Assembly: GCF_000702585.1 (NCBI RefSeq) | Contig: NZ_JNIQ01000001.1 | Location: 2,829,001-2,893,000, forward strand | Direction: 5' to 3' | Source: Exiguobacterium aurantiacum DSM 6208 | GTDB lineage: Bacteria > Bacillota > Bacilli > Exiguobacteriales > Exiguobacteriaceae | DNA length: 64,000 nucleotides | Shown here: piece after piece, positions 15,443-24,362 of the stretch | How positions within the stretch are numbered: the first letter of the stretch is position 1 | Layout of the letters: every line of letters begins with the position of its first letter | Notes under the pieces: model-generated | What the model was told of the DNA's origin: nothing | What the model saw: the letters and a program-made list of their open reading frames with translations, nothing else | Database searches by the model: none | Made by a program: the position numbers and the translations under genes

Positions 15443-16213
15443 ATGATTGAACAGTTCAGTTTCACAACCCCGACGGATCGTCGGGGTCAAAAACGTATCA
15501 TCTCCATATATCGTCCTGACTTTGTGACGGCGCAACATCCGCTCCCCGTCCTTTATATGCATGACGGACAAAATGTGTTCGACTCGAAGACAAAATCCAG
15601 TTGGGGCATCGACCGCCACATTGAAGATTTGCACTTGACGCTCATGGTCGTCGCCGTCTCGAGTCCTCCGGATTGGCTGGACCGTTATGATGACTATTCT
15701 TTTTACGAGGATGACATGCTCTATCGGCGCATCGGACCTGAACTCGCAAAGACGAGACCGACGCTCGGCGGCCGTGGACGCCTCTATACGGATTGGCTCA
15801 TGCACGAGTTGAAACCATGGGTCGATGCTCGTTACGCGACCGACCCGGATGATGTCGGGGTGATGGGCAGTTCGATGGGCGGAGTCATCTCTTTATACAT
15901 GATGGCGACCTATCCGTCGATTTGTCGAGTCGGCTCGCTGTCAACGGCTGCCTGGTCAAACCTCGACCCGCTCGTCCGCGAACTGACACAAGCCGACTTG
16001 TCGGCGCGCCTGTATCTGGATATCGGTACGAACGAGACGAGTGGTCCAATCACACCGGAAGACTATCTATATACGAACGCCAAGCTCGTCGAGGCGTTGG
16101 CAAGGACCGGCATCGCATTCCGTTACGAGGTCGAACCTGACGCCACCCACCACGAGTCGGCTTGGCGGCGGCGCTTGCCGAACGCACTCGCCTATCTGTA
16201 CGACCGTACTTAA
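15443..16213 (+). CDS. Esterase, EsterD/YieL alpha-beta hydrolase family
   Basis: A 256-residue hydrolase of the putative esterase family (PF00756 type). The nucleophile elbow is GVMGSSMGGVISLYM (GxSxG) and LPVLYMHDGQNVFD is the characteristic early strand. The probable acid is in DIGTNET and the catalytic His in ATHHESAW near the C-terminus, so the triad looks complete. No signal peptide is seen, so it is cytosolic. The ATG at 15443 follows GAAAGGAAGG; an in-frame GTG at 15419 has no site. It is monocistronic. Confidence 0.82.
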   Translation: MIEQFSFTTPTDRRGQKRIISIYRPDFVTAQHPLPVLYMHDGQNVFDSKTKSSWGIDRHIEDLHLTLMVVAVSSPPDWLDRYDDYSFYEDDMLYRRIGPELAKTRPTLGGRGRLYTDWLMHELKPWVDARYATDPDDVGVMGSSMGGVISLYMMATYPSICRVGSLSTAAWSNLDPLVRELTQADLSARLYLDIGTNETSGPITPEDYLYTNAKLVEALARTGIAFRYEVEPDATHHESAWRRRLPNALAYLYDRT

Positions 16214-16218
16214 AAAAG

Positions 16219-16242
16219 GGAGGCAGCGTCCGCTGTCTCCCC
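16219..16242 (-). terminator. Terminator between the esterase and the small secreted-protein gene
   Basis: Stem GGGAGGCAGCG/CGCTGTCTCCC, followed on the minus strand by six T residues. It can also serve the convergent esterase gene, though without a T-tract. Confidence 0.7.
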
Positions 16243-16244
16243 AT

Positions 16245-16550
16245 TCATCCGCCTCCATGATGTTCAGCCAAGTAGAGCGGTCCGACTTTCCGGACGAAGT
16301 AGCTCTCGAGTCGACCTTGTGTCGCGCGCTCCACCGGTGGCTCCGTCAACGTATAAATCTTCCCGCCCCGCTCTTCGAACGCATCCCGCTCTAGCTCGTT
16401 ACGGGCATCGTCCTCGACGATTGGCGACGTCAAGGCTGCAATCGGATGACCTATCAAACAGACGTACGTCCGGAGGGCCGCATGCGGCGTCGCATGTAAC
16501 GCGAGCAAAACGAGACAAGTCACACTGATTGAAATCAATCTTTTTTTCAC
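16245..16550 (-). CDS. Hypothetical small secreted or anchored protein
   Basis: A 101-residue protein that I do not recognise. It starts with a basic, hydrophobic segment (MKKRLISISVTCLVLLALHATPHA) that looks like a signal peptide or anchor; ATPHA could be a cleavage site. The rest is charged and contains RGGKIYTLTEPPVERATQGR, and ends with a His-Gly tail. I chose the GTG at 16550 with AAGGGGTG before it; a GTG two codons earlier is less well placed. Function unknown. Confidence 0.6.
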   Translation of the reverse strand: MKKRLISISVTCLVLLALHATPHAALRTYVCLIGHPIAALTSPIVEDDARNELERDAFEERGGKIYTLTEPPVERATQGRLESYFVRKVGPLYLAEHHGGG

Positions 16551-16623
16551 GGGCACACCCCTTTATTCATTCGTTCCTAAAACATAGTTCGGGCACCGCT
16601 CTTCTTTTTCCTTCATGCAAAAA

Positions 16624-16654
16624 AGAGACGAACCCTAAGTGGATTCGTCTCTCC
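16624..16654 (-). terminator. Terminator of ampS
   Basis: Stem GAGACGAA/TTCGTCTC around a short loop, with an A-run on its left that gives the minus strand a T-tract. Confidence 0.7.
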
Positions 16655-16659
16655 TTCCT

Positions 16660-17898
16660 TTAGATGACCCAGTTGCCGGCACGCATGATCGCTTCGCGCG
16701 AGCCGTCTTCAAGTTCACCGTCGATATCCATATCGGCTGAGCCGATCATGAAATCGACGTGTGTCATCGAGTCGTTCGCCCCGTTCTCGGCGAGCTCTTC
16801 GGCTGACATCAATGGACCGCCCTCGAGACACGTCGAATAAGCACGTCCGAGCGCCAAGTGACACGAGGCGTTCTCATCAAAGAGCGTGTTGTAGAAGAGA
16901 AGGCCTGAGTTCGAGATTGGCGAGTCGTCCGGAACGAGCGCGACTTCGCCGATTCGGCGCGCCCCTTCATCGAGGTTGAGCAACTCATCGAGTGCGGCTT
17001 GTCCTTGTTTCGCTTCCGCCTTCACGACTTTTCCGCCTTCGAACCAAAGCGTGAACTCATCAATCAAGTTTCCGCTATAGCTGAGCGGTTTCGTGCTCGA
17101 CACATGTCCTTCGACCGCATCTTTATCAGCAAGCGTGAACACTTCCTCGGTCGGCATATTGGCGATGAAGTCGACACCGTCCGTGTTCGGGCCTCCGCCG
17201 CCTAAGAAGACGTGTTTCTTCGGAAGACCGATTGTCAACTCTGTGCCTGGCGCTTTGTAGTGGAGTTTCGCATATTTTTTCTCTGTCAATAGCTGTGCCC
17301 GGGACCGAAGCGCTTGGTCATGTTTATCCCAAGCGGCGACGACATCGTCTTGGTCCATCCGTGTTGCGGCGAAAATAGCCCGCCATAACGCCGGAACGGC
17401 ATCCTCACGATCCGGGAACACTTTCTTCGCCCACGCCTCAGAGGCACCGGCAATGATCGACCAGCTGACGTTGTCGCTCATGACGTACTTGCGCCACTTC
17501 GCGAGCGCCACACCGGCTGCCCGGTTCGAATCAGCAATCCGTGAGGACTCGACACCGTTTAACGCGTCTGGGTCGTCGCTGACAATTGATAGAAACGCCG
17601 TCTTTTCTTCAGCAAGCTGCTCGAAACGCGCTTTCAACCATTCTGGAAACTCTTTAAACGAGTCGTGCGGTGCATCGAAGTAGCGGATTTTCGTCGACTC
17701 CTCGTCGCTCCAGTTGACGAAGACTTGTTTCGCACCGGCCGCATAAGCCGCTTTCACGACTTGACGGACGAGCGGGGCTTGGCTGATGTCCGCGCGGACT
17801 TCAAGCTGTTGACCCGGTTGGATGTTGACACCTTTTTTGACGGCGAGTTCCGCATAGCGGGCAAACTCTGCCTCAGTCGGTAACGTTTGAGTAGACAT
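16660..17898 (-). CDS. ampS: Aminopeptidase, M29 family (AmpS/PepS/AmpT)
   Basis: A 412-residue thermophilic-type metallo-aminopeptidase. Signatures seen are GPNTDGVDFIANMPTEEVFT in the middle, LALGRAYSTCLEGG and NDSMTHVDFMIGSADMDI at the C-terminus, where the metal ligands Glu, His and Asp of M29 enzymes lie. It removes N-terminal residues from peptides in the cytosol using two metal ions. Length is normal for the family (about 410). The ATG follows AAAGGAGG. It is monocistronic. Confidence 0.9.
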   Translation of the reverse strand: MSTQTLPTEAEFARYAELAVKKGVNIQPGQQLEVRADISQAPLVRQVVKAAYAAGAKQVFVNWSDEESTKIRYFDAPHDSFKEFPEWLKARFEQLAEEKTAFLSIVSDDPDALNGVESSRIADSNRAAGVALAKWRKYVMSDNVSWSIIAGASEAWAKKVFPDREDAVPALWRAIFAATRMDQDDVVAAWDKHDQALRSRAQLLTEKKYAKLHYKAPGTELTIGLPKKHVFLGGGGPNTDGVDFIANMPTEEVFTLADKDAVEGHVSSTKPLSYSGNLIDEFTLWFEGGKVVKAEAKQGQAALDELLNLDEGARRIGEVALVPDDSPISNSGLLFYNTLFDENASCHLALGRAYSTCLEGGPLMSAEELAENGANDSMTHVDFMIGSADMDIDGELEDGSREAIMRAGNWVI

Positions 17899-18012
17899 AT
17901 GTACAGTTCCTCCTTTGTTCGTTCTATATCATTTTCTTAAATTTTCGGAAAAGTTGCAACCAAATCGCAAAAACGGGCATATTAGTAGATGTAAAGAGAA
18001 GGAGGAATTCAT

Positions 18013-18420
18013 ATGTCAGATTGGAAAACGACGTATACCCATTTTTTAGACACGGCAAAAGAAGAGTACGCCGGCAACGAACAACGCGGTGACCTGCTCG
18101 TTCAAGGCGAACTCGCCTTAGCCAAAGTGACGGTCGATGTCGCTTCAAATGAAATCAGCAATATCGAGCGCGAGGAAGAGCTCACGCTGTACTTCCAAAT
18201 GAAACAGTTGCTCAACATGTTGCGCGCCATCTATAATGACCAGTTCGAAATGCAGCCGGAAAAAGAAGACGCGCTCGTCGCGGCCGTCCTCTACTTCGTC
18301 TCACCGTTTGATGCCATTCCTGATGATGCGCCGCTCGGATTGTTTGATGACGCCCAAGTAATCGACTACGTACATGAACAACTCGCTAGCGATATCGACC
18401 GCTTTCACCACGCATTGTAA
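18013..18420 (+). CDS. YkvA/DUF1232 family protein
   Basis: A 135-residue protein whose C-terminal half contains the DUF1232 motif ALVAAVLYFVSPFDAIPDD followed by GLFDDAQVIDYV. The N-terminal half is helical and acidic. The function of DUF1232 proteins is unknown; some are membrane-associated. The ATG follows AAGGAGG. It precedes the YitT gene by 87 bases without an obvious terminator, so the two may be cotranscribed. Confidence 0.8.
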   Translation: MSDWKTTYTHFLDTAKEEYAGNEQRGDLLVQGELALAKVTVDVASNEISNIEREEELTLYFQMKQLLNMLRAIYNDQFEMQPEKEDALVAAVLYFVSPFDAIPDDAPLGLFDDAQVIDYVHEQLASDIDRFHHAL

Positions 18421-18507
18421 GCAATCGCCCTTGAAATTCGACCCGGGTCGGAGTACGCTTGCTTGAGAACTATGTCAAAGGGGGCGTATGGCGCCTAGCC
18501 AATCTAT

Positions 18508-19374
18508 ATGTACGCAAAATCACGAAAACGAATCGCCGTCGAAACGGTATTGTTCATTATCGCCGGAACGATTCTCCAATCTATTTTCGTCAGTTTGCTC
18601 CTTAAGCCGAACGAAATCGGCTCTGGAGGAATCGTCGGAATCACGCTTATTATCAATGAACTGTTCGGAACGCCAATCGGTCTCAGCCAGTTAGTGTTAA
18701 ACATCCCGCTCTTTATCGTCGGGATCAAGTTTTTAGGAAAGCGGTTCATCTTGATGACCGGGATCGTCGTCGTCTTGTCCTCTATCTTGATCGATGCGTT
18801 ACCGGTGCTCGTACCGCCGACGCCGCTCGACGACCCGCTCGTCGCCTCCGTATTCAGTGGAATTGTTTCCGGACTCGGCCTGGCGCTCCTATTGTTCGCC
18901 GGCGCCTCGACAGGCGGACTCGATATTCTCGGAAAAGTCATCTATACGACGAACCGAAATTTGTCGCTCCCTAAAATCTTTTTGACACAAGACATCATCG
19001 TCTATATTCTCGTGTTCATCACGTTTGACATCAAGGCGGTCATGTACGCGCTCGTGCTCAGTTTCGTTCGTTCGCGCACATTGTTGACGATCCACCGCTT
19101 CTTCTCGGCCCAAAAGCAGTGCTTTATCATCTGTAAAAAAGCCGATGAGATCAACTTGGTCATCAAGCAGAACTTGAAGCGCGGCGTCACGATCATGGAC
19201 GCGACAGGCGGCTATTCGAACGACTCGAAGAAGATGTTGTACGTCGTCGTCCAAAACAACGAAATTCCAAAGCTTCGTCAAATCGTCTCCGATATCGATT
19301 CGGAAGCGTTCGTCACCGTCTCAGAAATCGATTCGGTCGTCGGAAATTTCAAAGAACATTCTTATACACTTTAA
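18508..19374 (+). CDS. YitT family (DUF161/DUF2179) membrane protein
   Basis: A 288-residue protein with about six membrane helices and a C-terminal cytosolic DUF2179 domain (KKADEINLVIKQNLKRGVTIMDATGGYS, then SEAFVTVSEIDSVVG). Family markers PNEIGSGGIVGITLIINELFG and FAGASTGGLDILGK are present. These are thought to be transporters; the substrate is unknown. In-frame stop TAG at 18496 forces the start to ATG 18508, which has no good ribosome binding site: the AAAGGGGG at 18477-18484 instead precedes an out-of-frame ATG at 18488. Confidence 0.85.
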   Translation: MYAKSRKRIAVETVLFIIAGTILQSIFVSLLLKPNEIGSGGIVGITLIINELFGTPIGLSQLVLNIPLFIVGIKFLGKRFILMTGIVVVLSSILIDALPVLVPPTPLDDPLVASVFSGIVSGLGLALLLFAGASTGGLDILGKVIYTTNRNLSLPKIFLTQDIIVYILVFITFDIKAVMYALVLSFVRSRTLLTIHRFFSAQKQCFIICKKADEINLVIKQNLKRGVTIMDATGGYSNDSKKMLYVVVQNNEIPKLRQIVSDIDSEAFVTVSEIDSVVGNFKEHSYTL

Positions 19375-19402
19375 TCGACAGCAACTTGCTGTCGATTTTT
19401 TG
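19374..19402 (+). terminator. Terminator of the YitT gene
   Basis: Stem ATCGACAGCAA/TTGCTGTCGAT directly behind the stop codon, followed by six T residues. Confidence 0.85.
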
Positions 19403-19473
19403 TGTAACAAACGCTCCAACGTTCCGATAATACGAATGAGCCTATTAGACATATACAGAAGGAGGTGCATGAG

Positions 19474-22077
19474 TTGTCTAGCCACTCCTTGCGCCAATCA
19501 GTCCCCGCCCTGCTCGTCGGGACATTTGCTCTTGGACTGTTATTGATTGTTTTCAGCCCTTATGGGTTACGTGAGACGAGTCTGTTCATCTACTTCATGA
19601 CGATCACACTCATCGCGACCGCTATTAGCGGCTACGCCGTTTACCGCCATCAAGGCATGCGACGCTACATTCATTTGTTGATCAGCGCCGGCAACCTTTG
19701 TTTCATCGCTTACTTAGTCGTGCATCGCTACTACACGACCGTACCCGGTGACATGATGATGTTCATTCAAAACTTTTTCTATTTGATCATGGCACTCATC
19801 GTCATCACCCAGTCCATTGAGATCCGCACGCTGAAACTGCGGACGTTCGACGTGTTCGCCTTACTCAGCTTCCTGCTCATCGGCGCATTGCACATTTTCT
19901 TCTACTCAGCCCGTGGCGAACAATACGTCGCCAGTTTGAACGGTTTCGAAGAACAAATGGTGCTCGTCAGCCTCTACATGGCGCTCGGGTTTTTGTATTT
20001 AAACCGAATCGTCACCTCGGGCCAAACGTTCCGGGTGATGCTCTTGATCGGGATACTTGGTTTCACGACCGCCTCGATTATGAACCAGTTGAACGGGTTT
20101 GCCGGTGTCGGTCATGACCTCGTCCATCTGCTTCAAGTGAGTAGCATCTTCCTCATCTCAGTCAGCTTCTTGTTCGATGAAGCTGCGGAAGACGTCCTCG
20201 CCCATGACTCCGTGTTCGATTACGTCATTTACAGTTCGGTCGTCATGTTGTTCATGCTCGCATCCGACCGTCTGCTCGGCACGTCCGTTCTAGACTCGAT
20301 GATCGCGAACGCGGTCTTGCTGTTACTCATCCGACAGTTCGTCGTCGCCAAACAAAACGCCTTGATCAGTCAACGCTTACATACGGTCAATACGGATCTC
20401 GAAGTCGCGGTGACGACGAAAGCGCACGAACTTGAGATTCGGGAACAACAATATCGGTCACTGTTCGCCTATCATGCGGAGCCGATCTTCTTGTTCGACT
20501 TGCACGGGGAAGTTCTATCCGTCAACGAAGCCGGTAGTTCGGTGCTCGGACACGATGCCGAGATGTTGATCGGTTCTAACATTTTAGACATTATCGAACA
20601 GAAAGATCGCGCCGCCTATGCGACCGTGCTCCACGACCTAACGACAGGCCGTCCCGAGACACTCGAGGTCGATGTCATGACCGATGATGGGACGAAACGT
20701 GTCTGGCAATTGATGAACATCCCGATGATCATTGATGGTGAAGTCGAAGGAATTTACGCCATCGTCAAAGATGTCACGCAAATGATCGCGCAACAAGAAC
20801 AAATCTTATACCAAGCGAACCATGACAGCTTGACGGGGTTACATAACCGCTACGCCCTGCAAGAACAGATTGAACGACTCATTGAAGATGGCCGACCGTT
20901 CACGCTCATGTTCTCCGACCTTGACGGATTCAAAGAGATCAATGACCAGTTCGGACATCATATGGGCGACCAGCTGTTGCAACATATCGGCAAGCGTCTG
21001 CGCAGTGCGCTGTTGCCGAACGAGTACGCCGGCCGCCTCGGCGGGGACGAGTTCATCGTCGTCGCTGAGCACGGTGATGACGAAATTCTCATTGAACGGC
21101 TCCGCCGTCTCGTCTATCGCCCTCCATACTTCATGGCCGGTACGCTCGTCGAGATTCACGCCTCGATTGGAATCGTTCGGTATCCCGAACACGGGTCGAC
21201 GCTCAAACATCTGCTCTCAAACGCTGACCTCGCCATGTACAAGGCGAAAGAAAAAGGACGGGATGAGACGGTGCTGTTCGCCCCTGAACTACGCGAAGAC
21301 AAGGAAGAGCGGAAACTGTTGATGGAAGGGCTCGATACCGCCCTTGAAAAAGGTGAGATTTCGTTATATCTCCAACCACAAGTCGATGCCTCGACGAAAG
21401 CAATCATCGGTGCCGAAGCGCTCATGCGCTGGAAGCGAGACGGCAAGTTCATCCCGCCGAGCGAGTTCATCCCGATCGCCGAGGAGACCGGGCATATCCA
21501 AGACCTCGGTCGCTGGATGATTCACGAGACGTTCCAACTTATGTATGCCTTTGAACAAGGCGAGATCGATCTGCCGAAACTGTCGGTCAACTTGTCGGTT
21601 CGCCAATTGTTCGATGAGCATTTGATCGAGTACTTGACGACATTGTTCGACCGATTCCCGATTGAGCCGAGCCGATTGAACTTCGAATTGACCGAGACGG
21701 TCGCGGCCCATCACTCCGAACGTGTCTTGAACCGTATCCTCGAACTAAAGGCACTCGGCATCAAGCTGTCCATCGACGACTTCGGGACGGGATATAGCTC
21801 ACTCGCCTACCTCGTCCGGTACCCGATTGACGAGTTGAAGATCCCGCGTGAATTCACGATGCAACTCGAAGAGAACCGAGAGTATCAGACCGTCACCGCG
21901 ACGATTGTCGCGATGGCCCGCCAACTTGGCATGGCGCTCGTCGCCGAAGGGGTCGAGACCGAATACCAAGAGACGTTTTTGCGTCGCATCGGGTGCGACT
22001 CGATGCAAGGCTATCGTTATGCCAAACCGATGCCGCTTGACGAGTTCGTCATCTTTTACATGAAACAACGACAATAA
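19474..22077 (+). CDS. Membrane-anchored PAS-GGDEF-EAL c-di-GMP protein
   Basis: An 867-residue protein with an N-terminal sensor of seven to eight membrane helices (residues 1-290), a PAS domain (about 320-440), a GGDEF domain and an EAL domain. The cyclase motif is intact (RLGGDEFIVV, near residue 523). The phosphodiesterase residues are also present: GAEALMRWK near 646 and SIDDFGTGYSSL near 765. It may therefore make or break c-di-GMP depending on the signal. I chose TTG 19474, eight bases after AAGGAGG; the GTG at 19465 overlaps that site. It is a single-gene unit with a strong terminator. Confidence 0.9.
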   Translation: MSSHSLRQSVPALLVGTFALGLLLIVFSPYGLRETSLFIYFMTITLIATAISGYAVYRHQGMRRYIHLLISAGNLCFIAYLVVHRYYTTVPGDMMMFIQNFFYLIMALIVITQSIEIRTLKLRTFDVFALLSFLLIGALHIFFYSARGEQYVASLNGFEEQMVLVSLYMALGFLYLNRIVTSGQTFRVMLLIGILGFTTASIMNQLNGFAGVGHDLVHLLQVSSIFLISVSFLFDEAAEDVLAHDSVFDYVIYSSVVMLFMLASDRLLGTSVLDSMIANAVLLLLIRQFVVAKQNALISQRLHTVNTDLEVAVTTKAHELEIREQQYRSLFAYHAEPIFLFDLHGEVLSVNEAGSSVLGHDAEMLIGSNILDIIEQKDRAAYATVLHDLTTGRPETLEVDVMTDDGTKRVWQLMNIPMIIDGEVEGIYAIVKDVTQMIAQQEQILYQANHDSLTGLHNRYALQEQIERLIEDGRPFTLMFSDLDGFKEINDQFGHHMGDQLLQHIGKRLRSALLPNEYAGRLGGDEFIVVAEHGDDEILIERLRRLVYRPPYFMAGTLVEIHASIGIVRYPEHGSTLKHLLSNADLAMYKAKEKGRDETVLFAPELREDKEERKLLMEGLDTALEKGEISLYLQPQVDASTKAIIGAEALMRWKRDGKFIPPSEFIPIAEETGHIQDLGRWMIHETFQLMYAFEQGEIDLPKLSVNLSVRQLFDEHLIEYLTTLFDRFPIEPSRLNFELTETVAAHHSERVLNRILELKALGIKLSIDDFGTGYSSLAYLVRYPIDELKIPREFTMQLEENREYQTVTATIVAMARQLGMALVAEGVETEYQETFLRRIGCDSMQGYRYAKPMPLDEFVIFYMKQRQ

Positions 22078-22078
22078 C

Positions 22079-22118
22079 AAACGCCTCGGACCGATTCTCA
22101 CTCGGTCCGAGGCGTTTT
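22079..22118. terminator. Bidirectional terminator after the GGDEF-EAL gene
   Basis: A perfect 15-bp stem, AACGCCTCGGACCGA and its complement, with A- and T-runs on the outsides, serves both this gene and the convergent GH13 gene. Confidence 0.9.
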
Positions 22119-22122
22119 CGCG

Positions 22123-24192
22123 TTACTTCATCTCATAAACTTTCACTTCACCTGGTTTCAAATCAATCCAAAGATCCCAGTTGTCGTCGAAACTGTGTTC
22201 CGCATACGGCCACGAGTTCGGCGAGTACACCATCTCGGCGAAGCGGCTCGCGTTCCAGTTGCGACGGCGCACACCGTCGAGCGGGACCTTCCCTTGGAGC
22301 GGTTGCTGCATGTCCGTATTCGCGACGACGAGGAGCGTCTCGTTCGTGTCCGGACGCAACCAGGCGAGACCGATGAAGGGGGCGTCCATGTACGGCATCG
22401 TCAGCGGCTCGAAATGGCTCGGGTTGACGAGCACATCGAGCCATCGGCGACGAATGCCGGCCACTTGATGCATGAGTTCGATCATCTCGTTCCGTTCCGG
22501 GTGATCCCAATGGAACTGATAGGCGTCAAAGAACGCGAGCTTCCCGAAATAAGGGTCGGTCGGGAAGAGCTGATACGCTTCTTCCGGACGACAGTCGAGT
22601 CCGGTGTTCATCGGTTGTGTCTCGTACAGTTCGAGTCCCGAATTTGTCATCGGCACCCCATTCGGCATGAACCCGTTCAAGACGGTGAGCAATCGGCTCG
22701 CTTGACGGCCTCCGTCACGGGTCGCGATGCGACGCGTGTCCGCGGTCTCACCGGCAGCGAACACCGGAAGCGGCAAGAAACGAGAGTCATAAATGAACTG
22801 ATGTGTGTCATGCGTATCAAACCGCGGCTCTTTATAGAATCCGTACCCGATGATCATGTTGTAGCCGGCATCACGCGCTGCCCAGGCCCCTACTTCGATC
22901 AACTCCTCGGCGATAAAGCTGAAGTTCGAGTCGAGCGCCCGTGGTTCCGTCAAAATCCGTTGTGCCAGATCGACCGGTAAGGCGTGGCCCATGTCGATTC
23001 GGGCACCATCAATCCCGTACTCCCGCTGATAATGCGGAATGATGTCAGCGAGCATCGCCCAGAGCGGTTCGTTGATTTGCTCACCGCGGAACTGGTTCGA
23101 CTTAATCGAATCGAACAAAATGTATGGCGCCAAGTTCGCTTCGTTCACATAAGGCGCGGCCGCTGTCGGATGGTCGAGGAACAAACGGAAATACGTGACG
23201 TCCGACCACGGCGGTTGCGGGTCGTTGATGCAGTCAGAGAACGCCGGGGCGGTCGTCAACCCGAATTCGCGTTCGATGACGGCGAGCAAGTTTTCTTCCG
23301 GGTGCTCCGTCACATACGTCTTCACGTCTTCCCACTTCTTCGCATCGACGAGGTTCGGGGCCATCGAGAAGCGACGCAAGTGGTGCCACACGTCTTCTGA
23401 TCCGTAAATCATCGGTAAAAATGCGTACTCCGGTTTCACGTTCTCCCCGATTCCTGGGACGTGAGGCGGATGATAGTGATCGAGCTCCGTCACCGGAATC
23501 CAATAAAACCATTCCGGGTTCTCGAGAATCAATCGGTTGTCCCGGGCACACGTTCGCGGGATCACGTCGATGACGACACGAATCCCGACCATGTGACATG
23601 CTTCGACGAAGGCGGCGAACTCTTCTTCGACCGTCAACCCATCTCCCGTGAGCGTCTCTTTTAACTCTTCATCGATTGCGAAGAAGTCTTGGACAGCGTA
23701 CGGTGAGCCGAACTCCCCTTTTTTGTTCTTATGGCTATGTTGCGAAATCGGTAACAAGAATAACGTATCGATGCCCATGTACAACAAGTGCGGCAGCAGA
23801 GCGAGCGTCTTCACAAACGTCCCCGTGTCTTTCATCCCTTGTGAATTCTCCATCTCGACATAGCCGGAGCCATCATGGTCCCACGATGTCGACGTCCGGA
23901 CTTGCATCGAGTAGACCGAAGCGCGTTTAATCCAATCGCCACCCGTCTGTAAGTGGCCGTCAGCTTTTGCGACAGACTGATGATAGTCCCGTCCGTCAAC
24001 GTTATGCGGGAGGATGCCTTTCTCAATCGTTTCAATCAAGAAGTCGTACGGATTGACCCGTTCGACGCCGTCACGGACCGGTTCGGACGAAAATCGCATC
24101 CGATTCCATAAGGTTGGGATTTCATAGTGCAGGTCGGTCCGTTTTGTTTTTAAGACTTGATGTAACTTTTTTAACGACGAGTTCTCTGGCAT
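22123..24192 (-). CDS. GH13 (alpha-amylase superfamily) protein with altered active-site motifs
   Basis: A 689-residue protein with a GH13 barrel. Region II is YGIDGARIDMGHALP with the nucleophile Asp and its Arg, and region III is FSFIAEELI with the acid/base Glu. Region I reads VVIDVIPRTCARDN, without the usual Asn-His, and the probable region IV reads AGETADTRRI, with Asp kept but His missing. Segment ENPEWFYW after region I recalls GlgE-type maltosyltransferases, so it may transfer rather than hydrolyse. A C-terminal beta domain follows (LLVVANTDMQQPLQG). No signal peptide; cytosolic. No glycogen or maltose genes lie nearby. The ATG follows AAGGAGAAT. Confidence 0.75.
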   Translation of the reverse strand: MPENSSLKKLHQVLKTKRTDLHYEIPTLWNRMRFSSEPVRDGVERVNPYDFLIETIEKGILPHNVDGRDYHQSVAKADGHLQTGGDWIKRASVYSMQVRTSTSWDHDGSGYVEMENSQGMKDTGTFVKTLALLPHLLYMGIDTLFLLPISQHSHKNKKGEFGSPYAVQDFFAIDEELKETLTGDGLTVEEEFAAFVEACHMVGIRVVIDVIPRTCARDNRLILENPEWFYWIPVTELDHYHPPHVPGIGENVKPEYAFLPMIYGSEDVWHHLRRFSMAPNLVDAKKWEDVKTYVTEHPEENLLAVIEREFGLTTAPAFSDCINDPQPPWSDVTYFRLFLDHPTAAAPYVNEANLAPYILFDSIKSNQFRGEQINEPLWAMLADIIPHYQREYGIDGARIDMGHALPVDLAQRILTEPRALDSNFSFIAEELIEVGAWAARDAGYNMIIGYGFYKEPRFDTHDTHQFIYDSRFLPLPVFAAGETADTRRIATRDGGRQASRLLTVLNGFMPNGVPMTNSGLELYETQPMNTGLDCRPEEAYQLFPTDPYFGKLAFFDAYQFHWDHPERNEMIELMHQVAGIRRRWLDVLVNPSHFEPLTMPYMDAPFIGLAWLRPDTNETLLVVANTDMQQPLQGKVPLDGVRRRNWNASRFAEMVYSPNSWPYAEHSFDDNWDLWIDLKPGEVKVYEMK

Positions 24193-24362
24193 AGTTATTC
24201 TCCTTATGATTGAAATCGTACCTCTTCACAATTGTAAACGATAACAGGGCACGGCTTCTTGTCTTTTTATACATTTACCCTTTTTTTCCTTTTCCAAAAA
24301 AATATTTTGTGCCGAATGAGACAAAATATTGTACGATGGTCATCAGAAGGGAGGGAATGATC

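Noticed and set aside
22195-22980. Long open frame (261 codons) on the plus strand inside the GH13 gene
   Set aside because: It is antisense to a well-supported gene, has no ribosome binding site and an Arg/His-rich composition typical of shadow frames.
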